This document shows, piece after piece, positions 11,391 through 23,282 of a stretch of 64,000 nt of DNA (the first letter of the stretch is position 1; each line of letters opens with the position of its first letter). The notes beneath the pieces were generated by a model. It was not told the DNA's origin. It worked only from the letters and a program-made list of their open reading frames with translations, and searched no databases. This stretch comes from Poa pratensis (Eukaryota > Streptophyta > Magnoliopsida > Poales > Poaceae): assembly GCA_947311845.1 (NCBI GenBank), contig CAMZMU010000059.1, forward strand, positions 57,448,444 to 57,512,443, read 5' to 3'. The translations under genes were made by a program, and so were the position numbers.

Positions 11391-11410
11391 GAACTAAGCT
11401 TGGGGATGCT
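11391..11410 (+). other. polypurine tract before the 3' LTR
   Basis: AACTAAGCTTGGGGATGCT lies immediately before the 3' LTR TG and would prime plus-strand DNA synthesis. Confidence 0.6.
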
Positions 11411-13044
11411 TGATACGTCTCCAACGTATCCATAATTTCTGCTGTTCCATGCTTATATTATACCATTTGCTACATGTTTTATATACACTTCGTATCACTT
11501 TTATGCATTTTCTGGGACTAACCTATTAACAAGATGCCACAGTGCCAGTTCCCTGTTTTCTGCTGTTTTTGGTTTCAGAAAGTTACTTCTGGAAATATTC
11601 TCGGAATTGCACGAAACAAAAGGCCAAGTCCCTATTTTTCCAGCACGTACACGGAGTCCGAAGGAGAGGAAGGAGAGCCACGAGGTGGCCAAACCACTGG
11701 GGGCGGGCCCACTGCCGCGCCGCCTTGGTTTGGGCCCCTCGGGGGTCCGCCGACATCGCCCCTTCGCCTATTTATTCCCCGAGACGAAAACCCTAAAACA
11801 CCGAGCCTTTCATCCAGAACATATTCGCTGCCGCCGCCGTCGTCAACCCTAACTCGGGGGGTTCTGAAGCTCTTCCCGGCACCCTGCCGGAGAGGGGAAT
11901 CATCACCGGAGGGCTCTACATCGCCATGCCCGCCTCCGGAGTGATGCGTGAGTAGTTCATCCTTGGACTATGGGTCCATAGCAGTAGCTAGATGGTTGTC
12001 TTCTCCACTTGTGCCATCATGTTTAGATCTTGTGAGCTGCCTATCATGATCAAGATCATCTTATTGTAATGCTACATGTTGTGTTTGCTGGGATCTGACT
12101 TATATTGATACCTATGTGGAGCTGAATATTATATTATCATGTCTATGTCATTTGTGATCTTGCATGCTCTCCGTTACTTGTTGAAGCCTTGGCCACGTGA
12201 ATACTTGTAACTCCAAGAGGGGGTATTTATGCATGATAGTTGGGTTCAACCTCTATTTAACCTGGGATAGTGACAGCAAGTTCTAAGGTTGTAGATGTGT
12301 TGTTGCCACTAGGGGTAAAACAGCAATGCTTTATTCAAGGATGAATGTATTGTTTACATTACGCACATTACTTAATGCAATTGTCTGTTGCTTGCAACTT
12401 AATACTGGAAGGGGTACGGATGTTAACCGGAAAGTGGACTATTTAGGCATAGATGCATGCTGGATAGCGGTCTATGTACTTTGTCGTAATGCCCAAATGA
12501 ATCTCATAGTAGACACCACAGCTCACACATGCATGTTATATGCACTTATCAATTGTCAATTGCCCAGCTGTAATTTGTTTACCCAGCATGTTAGTTATCT
12601 TATTGGAGAGACACCACTAGTGAACTGTGGACCCCGGTCCATTCTTTTACATCTGAAATACAATCTACTGCAATCATTGTTCTCTACTGTTTTATGCAAA
12701 CAAACATCATTTCCATTCGATACGTTTAACCCTTTGTTTTCAGCAAGCCGGTGAGATTGACAACCTCACTGTTAAGTTGGGGCAAAGTAATTTGTTGTGT
12801 TGTGCAGGTTCCACGTTGGCACCGGAATCCCTGGTGTTGCGCCGCACTACACTCCTTCACCAACACCTTCGAAGCAAACCTCGTTTTCCTACTGGTCGAT
12901 TAAACCTTGGTTTCATACTGAGGGAAAACTTGCTGCTGCACTCATCATACCTTCCTCTTGGGGTTCCCAACTGACGTGTGACGTACAAGCATTGTTTCTG
13001 GCACTGTTGCTGGGGATATATTTCTCTCGTCAACTAGAGCACCA
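11411..13044 (+). repeat. 3' LTR (1,634 bp)
   Basis: Near-identical to 4838-6475. Differences are mostly short indels in the GC-rich part around 11665-11730 and scattered single bases. It ends CACCA before the CACGG duplication. Confidence 0.92.
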
Positions 13045-13049
13045 CACGG
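13045..13049. repeat. right 5-bp target-site duplication (CACGG)
   Basis: Matches 4833-4837. Confidence 0.85.
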
Positions 13050-15021
13050 CTAGGCGGTTACACAGAAACCACTCCTATGCTACTCCTGAAGCCGGACTTG
13101 CAAAAGCTTTCGATTCTATGCGCTGGGACTACCTCCTCGACATCATGCAGCGTCGGGGTTTCCCGCCTAGGTGGTGGGCCTAGATGGTTATCCTTTTCTC
13201 AACGGCTTCCTCGCGTATTTCACCTTAATGGCACCCCAGGGTTGAATATTCTTCATGGTCGGGGACTTAGGCAGGGAGACCCTCTGTCCCCCTACTCTTC
13301 GACATCGGCATTGATCTCTGAAACAGAACCTCGAGTTGGCCACTGAAGCTGGGTTTACTGCAGCCATCCCGGACAGAATGGCGATGCTGCGTGTCTCCCT
13401 CTACGCGACGATGCTGCTATTTCTTGGTCCGCGGAAAATGATATCTCAACCTCGCCACTACCTGAAAATTTTGGCGTGGTTACGGGTTTGTCCACAAATG
13501 TTGCCAAGAGCTCCTTCTCCCGATTTGCTGCTCAGAGCTAAACCTCCAGGAGATTCTTGCCGATTTCCCTGCTCGGTCACGCAGTTTCCATCAAGTACTT
13601 GGGGATGCCACTATCCCTGGGTAGGCTTCGCGTGCTGATCTGCAACCGTACATCGACAAGTTCGCCTCCGCTTCGCTTGGAAAGGAAAGTTCTTAAAACA
13701 GGGCGGGTTGCTCGGCATTGGTCAAATCCATATTGTCTTCACTCCCTATTTTCTTGCTGACGGCATCCGGGCGGAAAGCGCACGCTCCAAGGCTTTTGAT
13801 AAGCTATGCTGAGGCATGCTCTGGAACAACAGTGAAACTGTGAGCGGAGGAAAATGCAAGGTCAGCTAGGACAAGGTTTGCCGCCCAAACAGTTGGCGGT
13901 TTGGGGATCCTAAAACTTGGAGAAGTTTCTAGGGCGCTCAGGCTTCGTTGGCTATGGTCGAATGGACTGCTGAAGACAAAACCTTGGGTGGGATCGGAAA
14001 CGCCAAACGTTGATATGGATAGGTGTCTGTCAATGCGGCTACTAAGGTCATGTGGGGGATGGCCACAAGGCTTCTTTCTGGGGATCGTCTTGGTTGGATG
14101 GCTCTCTCCGAAGTCCATGCTCCCGAACTCTTTGCGGCTTCTCGCCGTAAGAATAGGGCGTGCATGTGCCCTTCTAGACAACTTAGATTTCTGACCTATC
14201 AGTGGACAACTTCACGGCTGAGCATATCTCCCAGTATCTCCACCTCTGGGACCTGATTCTGGAGGTGACCCTCACGCCGGGAACAGCTGCACTATCACAT
14301 GGACCTTGACAAGCAATGGGAACTACACGGCGAGTCTGCCTATATGGCCCAGTTCATTGGCGCCAACCCATGTTCTTTGTGAACATCGTTTGGAAGACGT
14401 GGGCCCCTCCCAGTGTACCTTCTTCGCTTGGCTGGCGGTGCCAGAACAGGTTTTGGACCTACCTGATCGCCTCGCTCTTAGGGGGTGGCCCTACCAACCC
14501 ACTTGCCAAACTATGCAGGTGACAACCGGAGACGGTAGGCACCTCTATTTGAGTGTCGCTACTCCAGACGAATTTGGTTGCGATGCCGCGGCTTGGTTGC
14601 AGTGTGGACCTTTGCTGACTTGGGCCACGACAAGGACTACGGTGTGCGAATACTGGCAGGCCATCTCCGAGACGACCTTGGTTTCTCGCAAGGGGTTGTC
14701 AAGACCGGCGATCATCCTCATCACTTGGGAGATTTGAGGAGCGTAATGCACGAAGTTTCAACAACAATTTACTATGACAGCGATGCTTGGCAGCGCATCA
14801 AAGACGAGGGAAAGAACTGGATCCTTGCAGGCGCAAGGAGCTGGCGGAGCTAACGACTGTTTGAAAAATGACGATCTTTCTTTCTGAGAGAGTGGATGGT
14901 ATAGCTGATACGTGTTGTCCCCTTTTTACCGCTTTCTAGTTTTACTTTGGCCTCGGCCGTGTGTTGTTTGCTCCTTCTATATTAATATAAAAGGAAAGCT
15001 TTTGCCTTCGTTTCAAAAAAA
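13050..15021 (+). pseudogene. LINE ORF2 fragment: RT core to C-terminus
   Basis: Resumes the RT interrupted at 4837: AKAFDSMRWDYLLDIMQRRGFPP at 13095-13170, then NGTPG and HGRGLRQGDPLSP at 13225-13290. The YADD active-site segment near 13400 is broken by a single-base loss (it reads YATM in one frame, DDAA in another). A zf-RVT-like block (NIVWKTWAPPSVPSSLGW) lies at 14380-14440. An A-run ends the element. Many stops show that it is inactive. Confidence 0.8.
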
Positions 15022-15421
15022 CAAACTTATTATTTCATAATGAATGGCGCCCCCCAACAGCTCCCCCCCACCCACACACACAAAAAATCGCACCAAGGTT
15101 GCCATTTCATTCAAATTAACTCGATACTTTACAACAGTCTGAACGAAATTTAAACATACAAACATTTTGCAAGGAGCACTCAACCTCTTAACCAAGGAGC
15201 ATCCACCGACCGAGGGACAACGTCGCTAAGAGGACACGGTTCTCTTTAGTGCCAGACCTCACGTCCAGGGCGTCGCGAGGATAGCACGGGCGAAACGGCC
15301 CGTCATCACGCTACAGAGGCCAACATCATGGACTCGTGTCGTGAGCTCGTAATTCCCCGATGTACGTTGCTCGTGAGATCAACGAAGAACCAAAGTTCGA
15401 CGACGACGATCAATCTACGTA
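15022..15421. other. unassigned sequence between the LINE and the Tat element
   Basis: Contains CACACACA and C-rich low complexity (15050-15085). A minus-strand frame over 15306-15426 is not recognised. The host sequence continues at 28442 beyond the Tat insertion. Confidence 0.4.
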
Positions 15422-15426
15422 CATGG
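15422..15426. repeat. left 5-bp target-site duplication (CATGG)
   Basis: CATGG lies before the LTR and again at 28437-28441 after the far LTR. Confidence 0.85.
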
Positions 15427-16413
15427 TGTCGGAGAATGACTCCCAGAAAAACAGGGATAGTCAAGCTCACGAAGAGAGTTCGTGTAAGGGGCTGAACACG
15501 TTGGTCAAAAACCCTCAACCTGCACGGCGACGGTGCTCGTCGAGCAACTGGAGGGACATCACGACAGAGATGACACCAGCCCGTACCCAGGTTCACGGCC
15601 CTCGTGTGGAGTAATACCGCTACTCCTGCTTGTCTGTTTGCACTGCTTGTAGAGGTTACAGTACAATGAGCTTGCCGAGGCTCTCTTTGGCAATGGTGTA
15701 CACACGAAGGGAAGCGGTGGTCTTCTTCTTTGTGGTAAGTGGCTATGCTGGAATGAGAATGCGATCCCTTGCTACGGTGCTGCGTCCTCCTTTTATAGGC
15801 GCCCCGTGCTCCCTCCCTTGCGCTTGCACTGTGGTCAGGGCTGTCACGTGGAGCAGAAGGTAGAGCGCGGTGCACGCAGCCCGGTTGTCCATGGACGCGG
15901 TCCATGAGCGTAAAGTGACTCCTGTAGCAGAGTAACCACCGTCCATGCAGGACGGCCAGTTGGGGCCGCAGAGGAACGTGGGGGTGCCCACAGGTGACGT
16001 TGGCCGTGGAGTAGCGCCGGCCGGTCCCCTTATCACCAAAGAGGAAACCTTGTAGTCCGGTGCGGATGGCACAGCTTTGTTGACCCTTTAATCACCAAAA
16101 TGGCAACTGCGGCCGTCGTCGTCACCGCGCGCAGGGGGCGCGCGTCACTCTGCGGCCGCTGCAGAGCCCATGTGCGCTCTGCAGAGGTTGCTTTGCAGCG
16201 AAGCGATCTCCACGAGGGCTTGGATACCTGTAGAGAATTCGGCGTTGACCCCTCCCAGGGATATTTCCTTGAAGAGGGGGCAGCAGTGTGAGAGGGCCTC
16301 CGCAGGCTTGCTTCCTCAAAGCCCTCGCGAGGCAATTCGCCTCGCAAATTTCGCCACCGAGTGTCGAGGCCGAGAGGACAGGCCCAGCACACCTGGATTT
16401 CACTGGGCCGACA
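15427..16413 (-). repeat. 3' LTR of the Tat element (987 bp)
   Basis: Inverted ends TGTCGG/CCGACA. A TATAAAAG box on the minus strand is at 15790-15797. It is about 50 bp shorter than the other LTR. The pair differ largely by one-base indels. Confidence 0.9.
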
Positions 16414-16428
16414 GTAGCCCCCGGGCCC
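16414..16428 (-). other. polypurine tract of the Tat element
   Basis: On the minus strand GGGCCCGGGGGCTAC abuts the 3' LTR start. Confidence 0.55.
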
Positions 16429-16715
16429 ATGATGGGCACGATGTAGTCCAATGGACGCAGGCGAATCGTCATGGGCCCAAAGTGTCCGGCCGGCCTGAGA
16501 CACGTGTAGGGCAGTTACGCCGCGACGACACTTTCTTCGGAGATGATGGGCGTAGTGGGGGGTCCCACCACGTCTCGGTAACTGCTCTGAGGGGAATAAA
16601 GCCTGCAGCGCCGGTTCAGGCAGCAGTTACTGCATCATTTGCGCGCCCGTCTCCTCGCTCTTGACGTCTGCGCTCTGTGCCTCCGGCGCTCTTCCCCCTT
16701 CGCAATCCTGCGGCA

Positions 16716-19700
16716 ATGGCGCCCAAGAAAGCCTCCGCGGCCTCGAAAGGCAAGGCCGTGGTGCAGGGCGGCGAACCTGCCGCGCGCAGCAGGTCGGCGA
16801 CTTCGAGCCGGCTCTGACCGGCTTCCGCTTTCAAGAAGAAAGCGCAGCTGGAGAAGGTGCGTCACATGGCGGCTTCAGCGACCAACGAGCACGGCGCTAC
16901 GGTGCTTAAGACGGCGGACAACTCCTTCGGACTTCTACCCCATCTTCATGCACACCCTATTCGCCGGGCTCGTGCCTCCTTTCTCCGATTTCTTCCTGGC
17001 GGTTCTGGAGCGCTACCAGATCCAGGTCCTTCATCTCCATCCTAACTCCATCCTTGTCCTCGCCATCTTCGCCTACCTCTGCGAGGCATACATCGGCATT
17101 CCACCCTCGGTGGACCTCTTCCCAGCTTCTATGCGCTCCGGTTCACGGCGAACAAGGAGCGGTCAGGGTGCGTGTCCTTCCGCATCACCGAGGGCATGAA
17201 GGGCACGTACATCCCATCGCGCGGAACGGCGAGAACATTGTGACCAATGTGACGAAGAGGTGGAGGACTTCCGCAAGCGCTGGTTCCTCATGAAGTTCGG
17301 CAGCCGGAGCGCCTTCTTGACTGCCCGAGGCGCCTCCGACGAAGAGGGCGAGCTGGTCTTCTAAGGCGCTCAAGGGAGCCGCGCTCGGCCCGTGGTGAGG
17401 CGCTTGAAGGACCTCCGCGAGGCAGGCCTCACCGGGCAGATGGTGGCCAAGGACTTCGTGAAGCGCCGCATTGCTCCGCTCCAGAGGCACGCGGACGCAA
17501 TGTGGCTATACTCCAACCAGAGGGACAAAATGCGCCTGAGCGCAACCTCTTCACGCAGCAGGAGGTGCGCACCATCATGGAGACTCTTCACGGCTCCAGA
17601 TATCCCCAAGCCCGGCGATAAGGCGGTCCCGCTCCACAGGATCGATCTTGGGGCCGCGTCTCGCTCGTGCAGACGATGCCGAAGTTCGACCAGTGGGGCC
17701 TGGTGCCCAAGGGCATGTGGGGCCTCGCGAGGATCCTGAGTCTGCGGCGCAGGGGGCGCCAGCTGAGGGCGACGGGAGACGACGGTAACGCCTGTGGAAT
17801 CCGACGCAGGCGCAACCGGCGCCTCGGGAGGCTCTGCCTCTTCAGCGGAGAACTCGAGCACCTCGAAGAGCGCGGCGCCTGAAGTTGAGACCCACGAGGC
17901 CTCCTCAGCAGCAGCGGCCAGTTCGTGGTCGCTCCCTCGCAGCGTGCTGAGGGGCAAGAGGAGAGCGACGATGACGGAGCTTCATCAGGCCACTGCGAGC
18001 CCCGCTCCAAGGCCATTCATGACGAGCCGCCGGGAGCCCAGCGGGCATTTCTCTCAAGAGGAAAGCCGAGGCTGCTCTCGAGGGGTCCGGCGCCGGGCCG
18101 CGCCACCGAGGCCGTGGCGGTCGTCAAACACGGTGTGGGTCGATTCCCGCGCCAAGACATCTGGGTAAGAACCGACTCCCTTTTCTGTTTGGCTTGTTCT
18201 TGCGTAGGCTTCCTGAGGAGTTTTTGAGCTTTTGCCTCTCCAGGGGCCCCGAGGTGCCGAAAAGGCGGAGACTTCGGAGGCTTGGAGAGATCCCCAGCGC
18301 TGCAGCGGCGTCTGCAGCGTGTACAGTCGACGAGGTGCCTCCCGAGGGCACTGCTTCATCTCCTGAGGCTGCGGCACCGCCTCCTGAGGCAGAGGAGCAC
18401 TGCGAGGAGAAGGAGGGGGAGGCAGAGGTGACGACGCCTCCACCTATGCGGCCTGACGTCTCCCCCTGCGGCCGGAGGGGACGCCGGAGGTGGATGCGGC
18501 GAGGTTCACGCCGCCGGCGAAGGAGCGTGCCGCGGTGACGGGGCGTCCGCGGGAGCGTGCGCTGACGTCGAAATGGAGGAGGCCGCCGCGTCATCGCCCC
18601 CACCGAGCACGAAACTTGGAGAGGCCACAGCGGACTCTGAGCCGCTGGGGAGGCGGCCTCAGCTGAGAAGGCCAACCCTGTCCCTGGAGAGGAGCGCTCC
18701 CCAGGGGCAGAAGAATGACGGGTTGATGGGAAGTGCCCCGAACCCCAGGAGGCCTCCAGCCGGGAGGCGAGGGGGTTCTCATCAAAGCCCCCTGAAGGCC
18801 CCTTGTGTGGAGAGGGGGGCTCGCACCAGAGCCCCCAGGCGCGCCTTGAGGCCACTCGGAGCCCAAGGTTGGACGCTCCGGAATCCTCGGCAGGCGCGGC
18901 GTTTCCAGGCCCTCCGGCGAGCCATGGGCCTTAGTTCTGCGGGGGCGGCGCCCGTTGCAGCTCGCCGTGGGGCTGTCCTCCGCTCGGCGAGGGAAATTCT
19001 CGACGGGCTTGAGGCCCAGCTTGCGAGGAGGATCGCTCCAGGGCGGAGGAGGACGCCGAGCTTGCGCGGGGCTGGGCTTGTCTTCATGAGACCGTGGAGA
19101 ACTGCCGCCGGAAGAACGAAGCTGCCCAGGCGCAACGCGAGGCAGCGCTGCGCGCTCGCTGAGGAGATCCGCATCAGCGTGGTCCGCGAGGTCGAGGAGA
19201 CCCTTGCGGACCTGGGTGCTAGGCGCGAGGCTCTCGAGGCAGAGACCGAGGCCAAACACCAGGAGCTGGCGGCGCGCGAGCGGCGGTCTCCGCCAAGCAC
19301 AAAGAGCTTCTAGATCGCGAGGCGGGGATCGTTGCCGAGTCGGAATGTGCGGCAGAGTTTGGAGAAATTCCGTGAGAGCTTGAGCATTCGCGAAGACTTG
19401 ATCGTGCAGCGGAGCGAGTTGAGCTCGACGCCCGCGAGACCGAGGCGCGCAAACGCGAGAACAGGTTGAGCAGATCGAGAAGGATCAATCCGCGCAGCGG
19501 GAGCACCTGGAAGCCCGCGAGAACAAGGTCACTCAAGACGAGGAGTTCTACCAGAAGCGCCTTGCGCAGACCAACGAGAACCTTCGCAAAAAGGAGGAGA
19601 AGATGGCGGAGAGTCTGCGACGAAGGAGAAGCTCTTTCGCGACAGCTGTAGAAAAGACTTCGCGGATAAGGCCAAGAAGCAAGAGGATCGCTTCACGAAG

Positions 19701-20358
19701 AGACGCAAGAGCTTGAGGCTCGCGTCAAGGACCTTGAGGCCCAGAAGAAGCGATTCGACTCTCGCCTCCAGGCTGCCGCGGAGGCTCGGGCGCGCGCGGA
19801 GCAGAACTTTGCCTCTTTGATGGCTGACATGAAGGAGTTGACCGCTCAGGTGGGCCCTGTCGTGGAGCGTGCTGAAGAGGCTGAGCATCGCGTGCAGGCG
19901 GCACAGGTCTTGACGCAGCAGCGGGAGCGCATGTTCCAATCCTTGGTGACCCGGGGGAACTCTCGCGGGGCAGCTAGGAGTGGATGCCCTGTTGTTCCCG
20001 TCCATGGGAACGCTGACGCCGCCACATACCTCGCCTACTTCGATCAGCTCTTCTCGCGCTCGAGGGCCCTGTGGCGGAACTTGGCGAGTTGTTGATGAGG
20101 AGTGCCGCAAGCTCTTGACCGTGGCGATCGATCGCGTCTTCGCCAACCTCCAGCGCCTTCACCCCGGCTTCGACTCGAGTCAGTGACCGAGCCCATCGAG
20201 GGGACCAAGCCTGGGAGCTCTCCAACTTGGTTCGAGAAGAAGTCAACGATTACGTCGACCGCTTCAAGAGGGTTGAGGCGGAGCAGGCCGCTGAGGAGGA
20301 TGAAGGCGCCGAAGAAGAGAAGGCTGAAGAGGACGGCGATGGTGAACCCTCTGCCTAG
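16716..20358 (+). pseudogene. opposite-strand ORF of the Tat element ('putative gypsy type transposon' domain plus coiled coil)
   Basis: Runs against the element's own coding strand, between integrase and 3' LTR. It starts MAPKKASAASKGKAVV at 16716. At 16925-17130 it encodes FYPIFMHTLFAGLVPPFSDF and HLHPNSILVLAIFAYLCEAY, the pattern of the grass 'putative gypsy type transposon' family (Pfam Transposase_28, as I recall it). A Glu/Ala/Arg-rich coiled coil spans about 18950-20090. The C-terminus is acidic (EDEGAEEEKAEEDGDGEPSA) with its stop at 20356-20358. A consensus GT-AG intron candidate lies at 18165-18243. Several frameshifts (for example after 16815 and around 17130-17370) break this copy. 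Extra ORFs in either orientation are known in Tat elements; function unknown. Confidence 0.7.
18165..18243 (+). other. candidate spliceosomal intron in the antisense ORF
   Basis: CTGG|GTAAGA opens a T-rich 79-base segment ending CTCTCCAG|GGG. It reads as an intron only on the plus strand, so splicing would require transcription antisense to the element's genomic RNA. Confidence 0.45.
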
Positions 20359-21439
20359 GCCACTCCTGCAACAAGATGCGCTTGCGCAATTATCTTTGTT
20401 TTAAGACTTGTTTTAATTCGCTGGCTTGTAAGATACTTTGATCGTATGCAAACATGTGTGTGTGCCCCTCGAGGGCCTTTTATCCCTGTTCCATGTCTTT
20501 CTTCGCTCTACGTCGTCAGGACCCATCTCTTTGCGCTATGACACCGCCGCTGCACGGTATGCCGGAGCGTGACTCGGCAAGGCCGGGGGGTGTTTAAGGC
20601 TTGGAGAGGTAAGGGCTCTCGAGTCGCGGTGCTCGAGGGCTCCCCTTTGACGCACAAGCAGTCCATGGAGTGTGAGAGAGAAAAAACCGCTCGAGGGACG
20701 ACAGGTGCTCGTGAGAGGGAGAAAAACTCCTGAGGGCGCGAGCGCTAGACTTAGCTTGGCGAGACTTTGGCCTCGTAGAGGGCGTTGGCTTCCCTGATGG
20801 CGTTGGTTCCCTGATGGTGCGCTCCCTCTAGGGGTCGGAGCGTGACTTCTCGACCTTGGGGAGGACTCTTGTTCCCTGTATTGGTTAGAGAGGCAAACCC
20901 AAAGCAGGCACATGGTAGTAAACACTATGCGCGCTTATAGGCTTCCTCATGGTATCTCGCGAGGAGAGTAAGTACCAAGGTCCTTTGGTGAGGTGGCGTT
21001 TTGGGAGCAAGCCCATGGGCCAGAGCTCTTTGGGAGGTAACAGGCGTGAGAGCGTGCTCACGTGCTAGAGCTCGGATCCTTTGGATTTTGCGGTGCTGTT
21101 GGGGTGCTCTTGAGGCACAGTCACCGTACTCAGCCCCCGCTCGCGAGGTGCGCATGGGGAAGAATATGAGCGCGAAATGAACTAAGATGATGAAAAGTAA
21201 AACTCACCACCAAAATATTACATAGCGGCGCCTCAGCGCAATGTTTCATTGAGAAACGAATTGGTTCATTACACTTGGTGTACCAAGATAAAGTTTTCCA
21301 TGTCGAGGCATGGGGACCACATTCAGTGGCTGAGACTCTTCACGGCCTGCGGCGGCACGTAATCAGGAGAGCTCAGAGGGGCTGGCCCTCGGGAGGAGAA
21401 GCTTTTGTGAAGCTTGGAGGTGAAGTTGTGTGCTTCCCT
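20359..21439. other. non-coding spacer between antisense ORF and integrase
   Basis: Tail-to-tail region: plus-strand ORF ends at 20358 and the minus-strand integrase frame ends near 21440. It is rich in GCTCGAGG-type repeats (20580-20720) and has no domain on either strand. Confidence 0.6.
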
Positions 21440-22634
21440 CTAGAGACAAAAAATGTCTGGCGTGACTATGATCACGGGTAGAACTTGCGTAGATGCGCGA
21501 TGTTCCATGGATTCTTGACCGGATGCCGTCCTCCGTTTCGAGGCGTACCGCGCCAGGCCTGGCGATGTGTGAGACCCTGTAGGGGCCTTCCCACATTGGC
21601 GAGAGCTTGTGGAGACCTTCCCTGGAGAGGATTCTCCTGAGGACGAGGTCGCCTGTCTCGAGAGTGCGCGGACGTATGTGGCGGCTGTGGTAGCGTCGCA
21701 GGTCTTGCTGGTACTTGGCTGCCCTGAGGGCGGCACGGCGGCGCAACCCGTCAAGGAGAGCAGGTCGTCGCTGTGGAGGTCTGCTTGATCGTCCTCGTTG
21801 AAGGCAAGGACCCGTGCGGATCCATGCTTGATCTCTGTGGGGAGGACTGCTTCAGCTCCATACACGAGGGCAAATGGCGTCTCACCAGTGGGCTTCGTGG
21901 GGTTCGTGCGGATGGACCAGAGCACGGACGGGAGTTCGTCTATCCAGCCCTTGCCGTAGCCCTTCAGGCGATTGAAGCTTCTTGTCTTGAGGCCCTTGAG
22001 GACCTCAGCATTTGCTCGCTCGGCTTGGCCGTTGCTCTGTGGGTGAGCCACCGAGGCGAAGCAGAGCTTGGTGCCGAGGCTCTCGCAGTAGGCCCTGAAG
22101 ATGCCGCTGGTGAATTGTGAGCCATTGTCGGTGATGATGCGATTAGGCACACCAAAGCGGCAGACCAGGCCTCTGATGAATTTTACTGCTGCCCTGGCCG
22201 GTATGCTGCGCACTGCTTCAACCTCTGCCCACTTGGTGAACTTGTCGACTGCCACGAAGAGGAAGCGGTAGCCCCCTTGTGATCTCGGGAAGGGTCCCAG
22301 ATGTCTAGCCCCAGACCGCGAAAGGCCACGAGAGCGGGATGGTTTGGAGTCCCAGTGCAGGCTGATGGACTTGCTTGGCGTGGAATTGGCACGCATCGCA
22401 AGACTGGACGATGGTGGTGGCATCTTGAAGCACTTGGGGCCAGTAGAAACCGCTCCTGAAGACCTTGCCTGCCAGGGTGCGTGCAGAGGAATGGTGGCCA
22501 CACTCTCCACTGTGAATGTCTCTGATCAGCATGCGGCCTTCCTCGGGGGGGACGCACTTGAGTGCAATTCCATTTGGGCGCTTGCGGTACAGGTCTCCCT
22601 CGAGGATGTAGTATGACTTGGCTTGTCGAGCCAC
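21440..22634 (-). pseudogene. integrase of the Tat element
   Basis: Inserts the cDNA into the chromosome. The N-terminal HHCC zinc region is at 22634-22380 (HSGECGHHSSARTL and later CDACQ). The DDE core is at 22290-21950: VAVDKFTKWAE gives the first Asp, ITDNGSQFTSG the second and NGQAERANAEVL the catalytic Glu. FALVYGAEAVLPTEI marks the end of the core. A C-terminal segment with GDLVLRRI and KLSPMWEGPYRV follows in another frame at about 21680-21560. Frame changes near 22310 and 21770 break the reading frame. Confidence 0.88.
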
Positions 22635-22829
22635 TCGTTCTGCCTCCGCGTCTTCTTCAGGAGGACTCCCTTCAGCAGGTAGTCTTTGAGTTCGTCAACC
22701 CAGCCTGTCTCTTGATGCACCATAGCCAGCAGCAGACGCTCCCCTGAGGATGGACCGCAGTTGGGTGCCCCACCTAGGAGGTGGTGGGAGTACTTCGTCT
22801 GTGCTTGGCTGCTGCTTCTTGTGGCTGCT

Positions 22830-23282
22830 TTATGGACGCCTTGGAGAGTCTCTCTTCAAAGACGCCGGCCGGCTGGGCCTGCCTTCGTGATGCTCGCTTG
22901 GCGATGTCATCTGCCTCTGGTTCTCCTTTCGCGGGATGTGCATGAGCTCCATGCCCCTGAAGTGCTTCTCGAGCTTGCGGACCTCTTCAAGGTAGGCGGC
23001 CATGTGGTCGTCTTTAGGCGTGTAGCTCTTGTTGGAGAAGTTAACCAGGAGCTGGGAATCACCCTTTATGAGTAAGTGCTTGACGCCAAGGGCGATTGCG
23101 GCTCTGAGCCCGGCGAGGAGGCCCTCGTACTCGGCGATGTTGTTGGAGATCTTGTCTATTGTGAAGCACAGCTGGATGGCGTAGTAGAGCTTGTCACCTT
23201 TTGGTGAGGTTAAGACAACGCCAGCCCCACCATTGCGGCAGGCGAAAGCTCCATCGAAGTGCATGGTCCAGTGGCTTGGCAT
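22830..23282 (-). pseudogene. second RNase H domain (Tat-type)
   Basis: Degrades RNA in RNA-DNA hybrids during replication. Key acidic residues are visible in [35 protein letters not shown] and LIKGDSQLLVN, followed by MELMHIPRKEN. It is separate from the RNase H-like region that follows the RT and sits just before integrase, which is the Tat/Ogre layout. Confidence 0.82.

Larger units (their letters stand above)
4838..13044 (+). mobile_element. non-autonomous Ty3/gypsy-type LTR retrotransposon (gag and protease only)
   Basis: An 8.2-kb element bounded by near-identical LTRs (4838-6475, 11411-13044) that start TGATACGTC and end in CA, with the target duplication CACGG. The internal region has a tRNA-Asp primer site, a gag frame, an aspartic protease and then about 2.6 kb with no reverse transcriptase, RNase H or integrase. 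It must rely on enzymes from a partner element. High LTR similarity and insertion into an already dead LINE show it is the younger of the two. Its LTR resembles the relic at 28973-30142. Confidence 0.9.
3530..15021 (+). mobile_element. 5'-truncated, decayed LINE split by a nested LTR element
   Basis: A plant L1-type non-LTR retrotransposon. The left piece (3530-4837) holds the end of the endonuclease and the start of the reverse transcriptase. The right piece (13050-15021) holds the RT core, thumb and C-terminal zf-RVT-like region, and ends in an A-run at about 15015-15021. The frame is broken by stops and frameshifts throughout. The pieces join in the RT at VRNT. No clear target duplication was found, and the left boundary is approximate. 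Confidence 0.85.

Noticed and set aside
15306..15905. 199-codon minus-strand frame
   Set aside because: It spans the boundary between host sequence and the LTR, so it is not one gene.
18591..19300. Long minus-strand frames over the antisense ORF
   Set aside because: Coiled-coil pattern and intron signals are on the plus strand; these are mirror frames.
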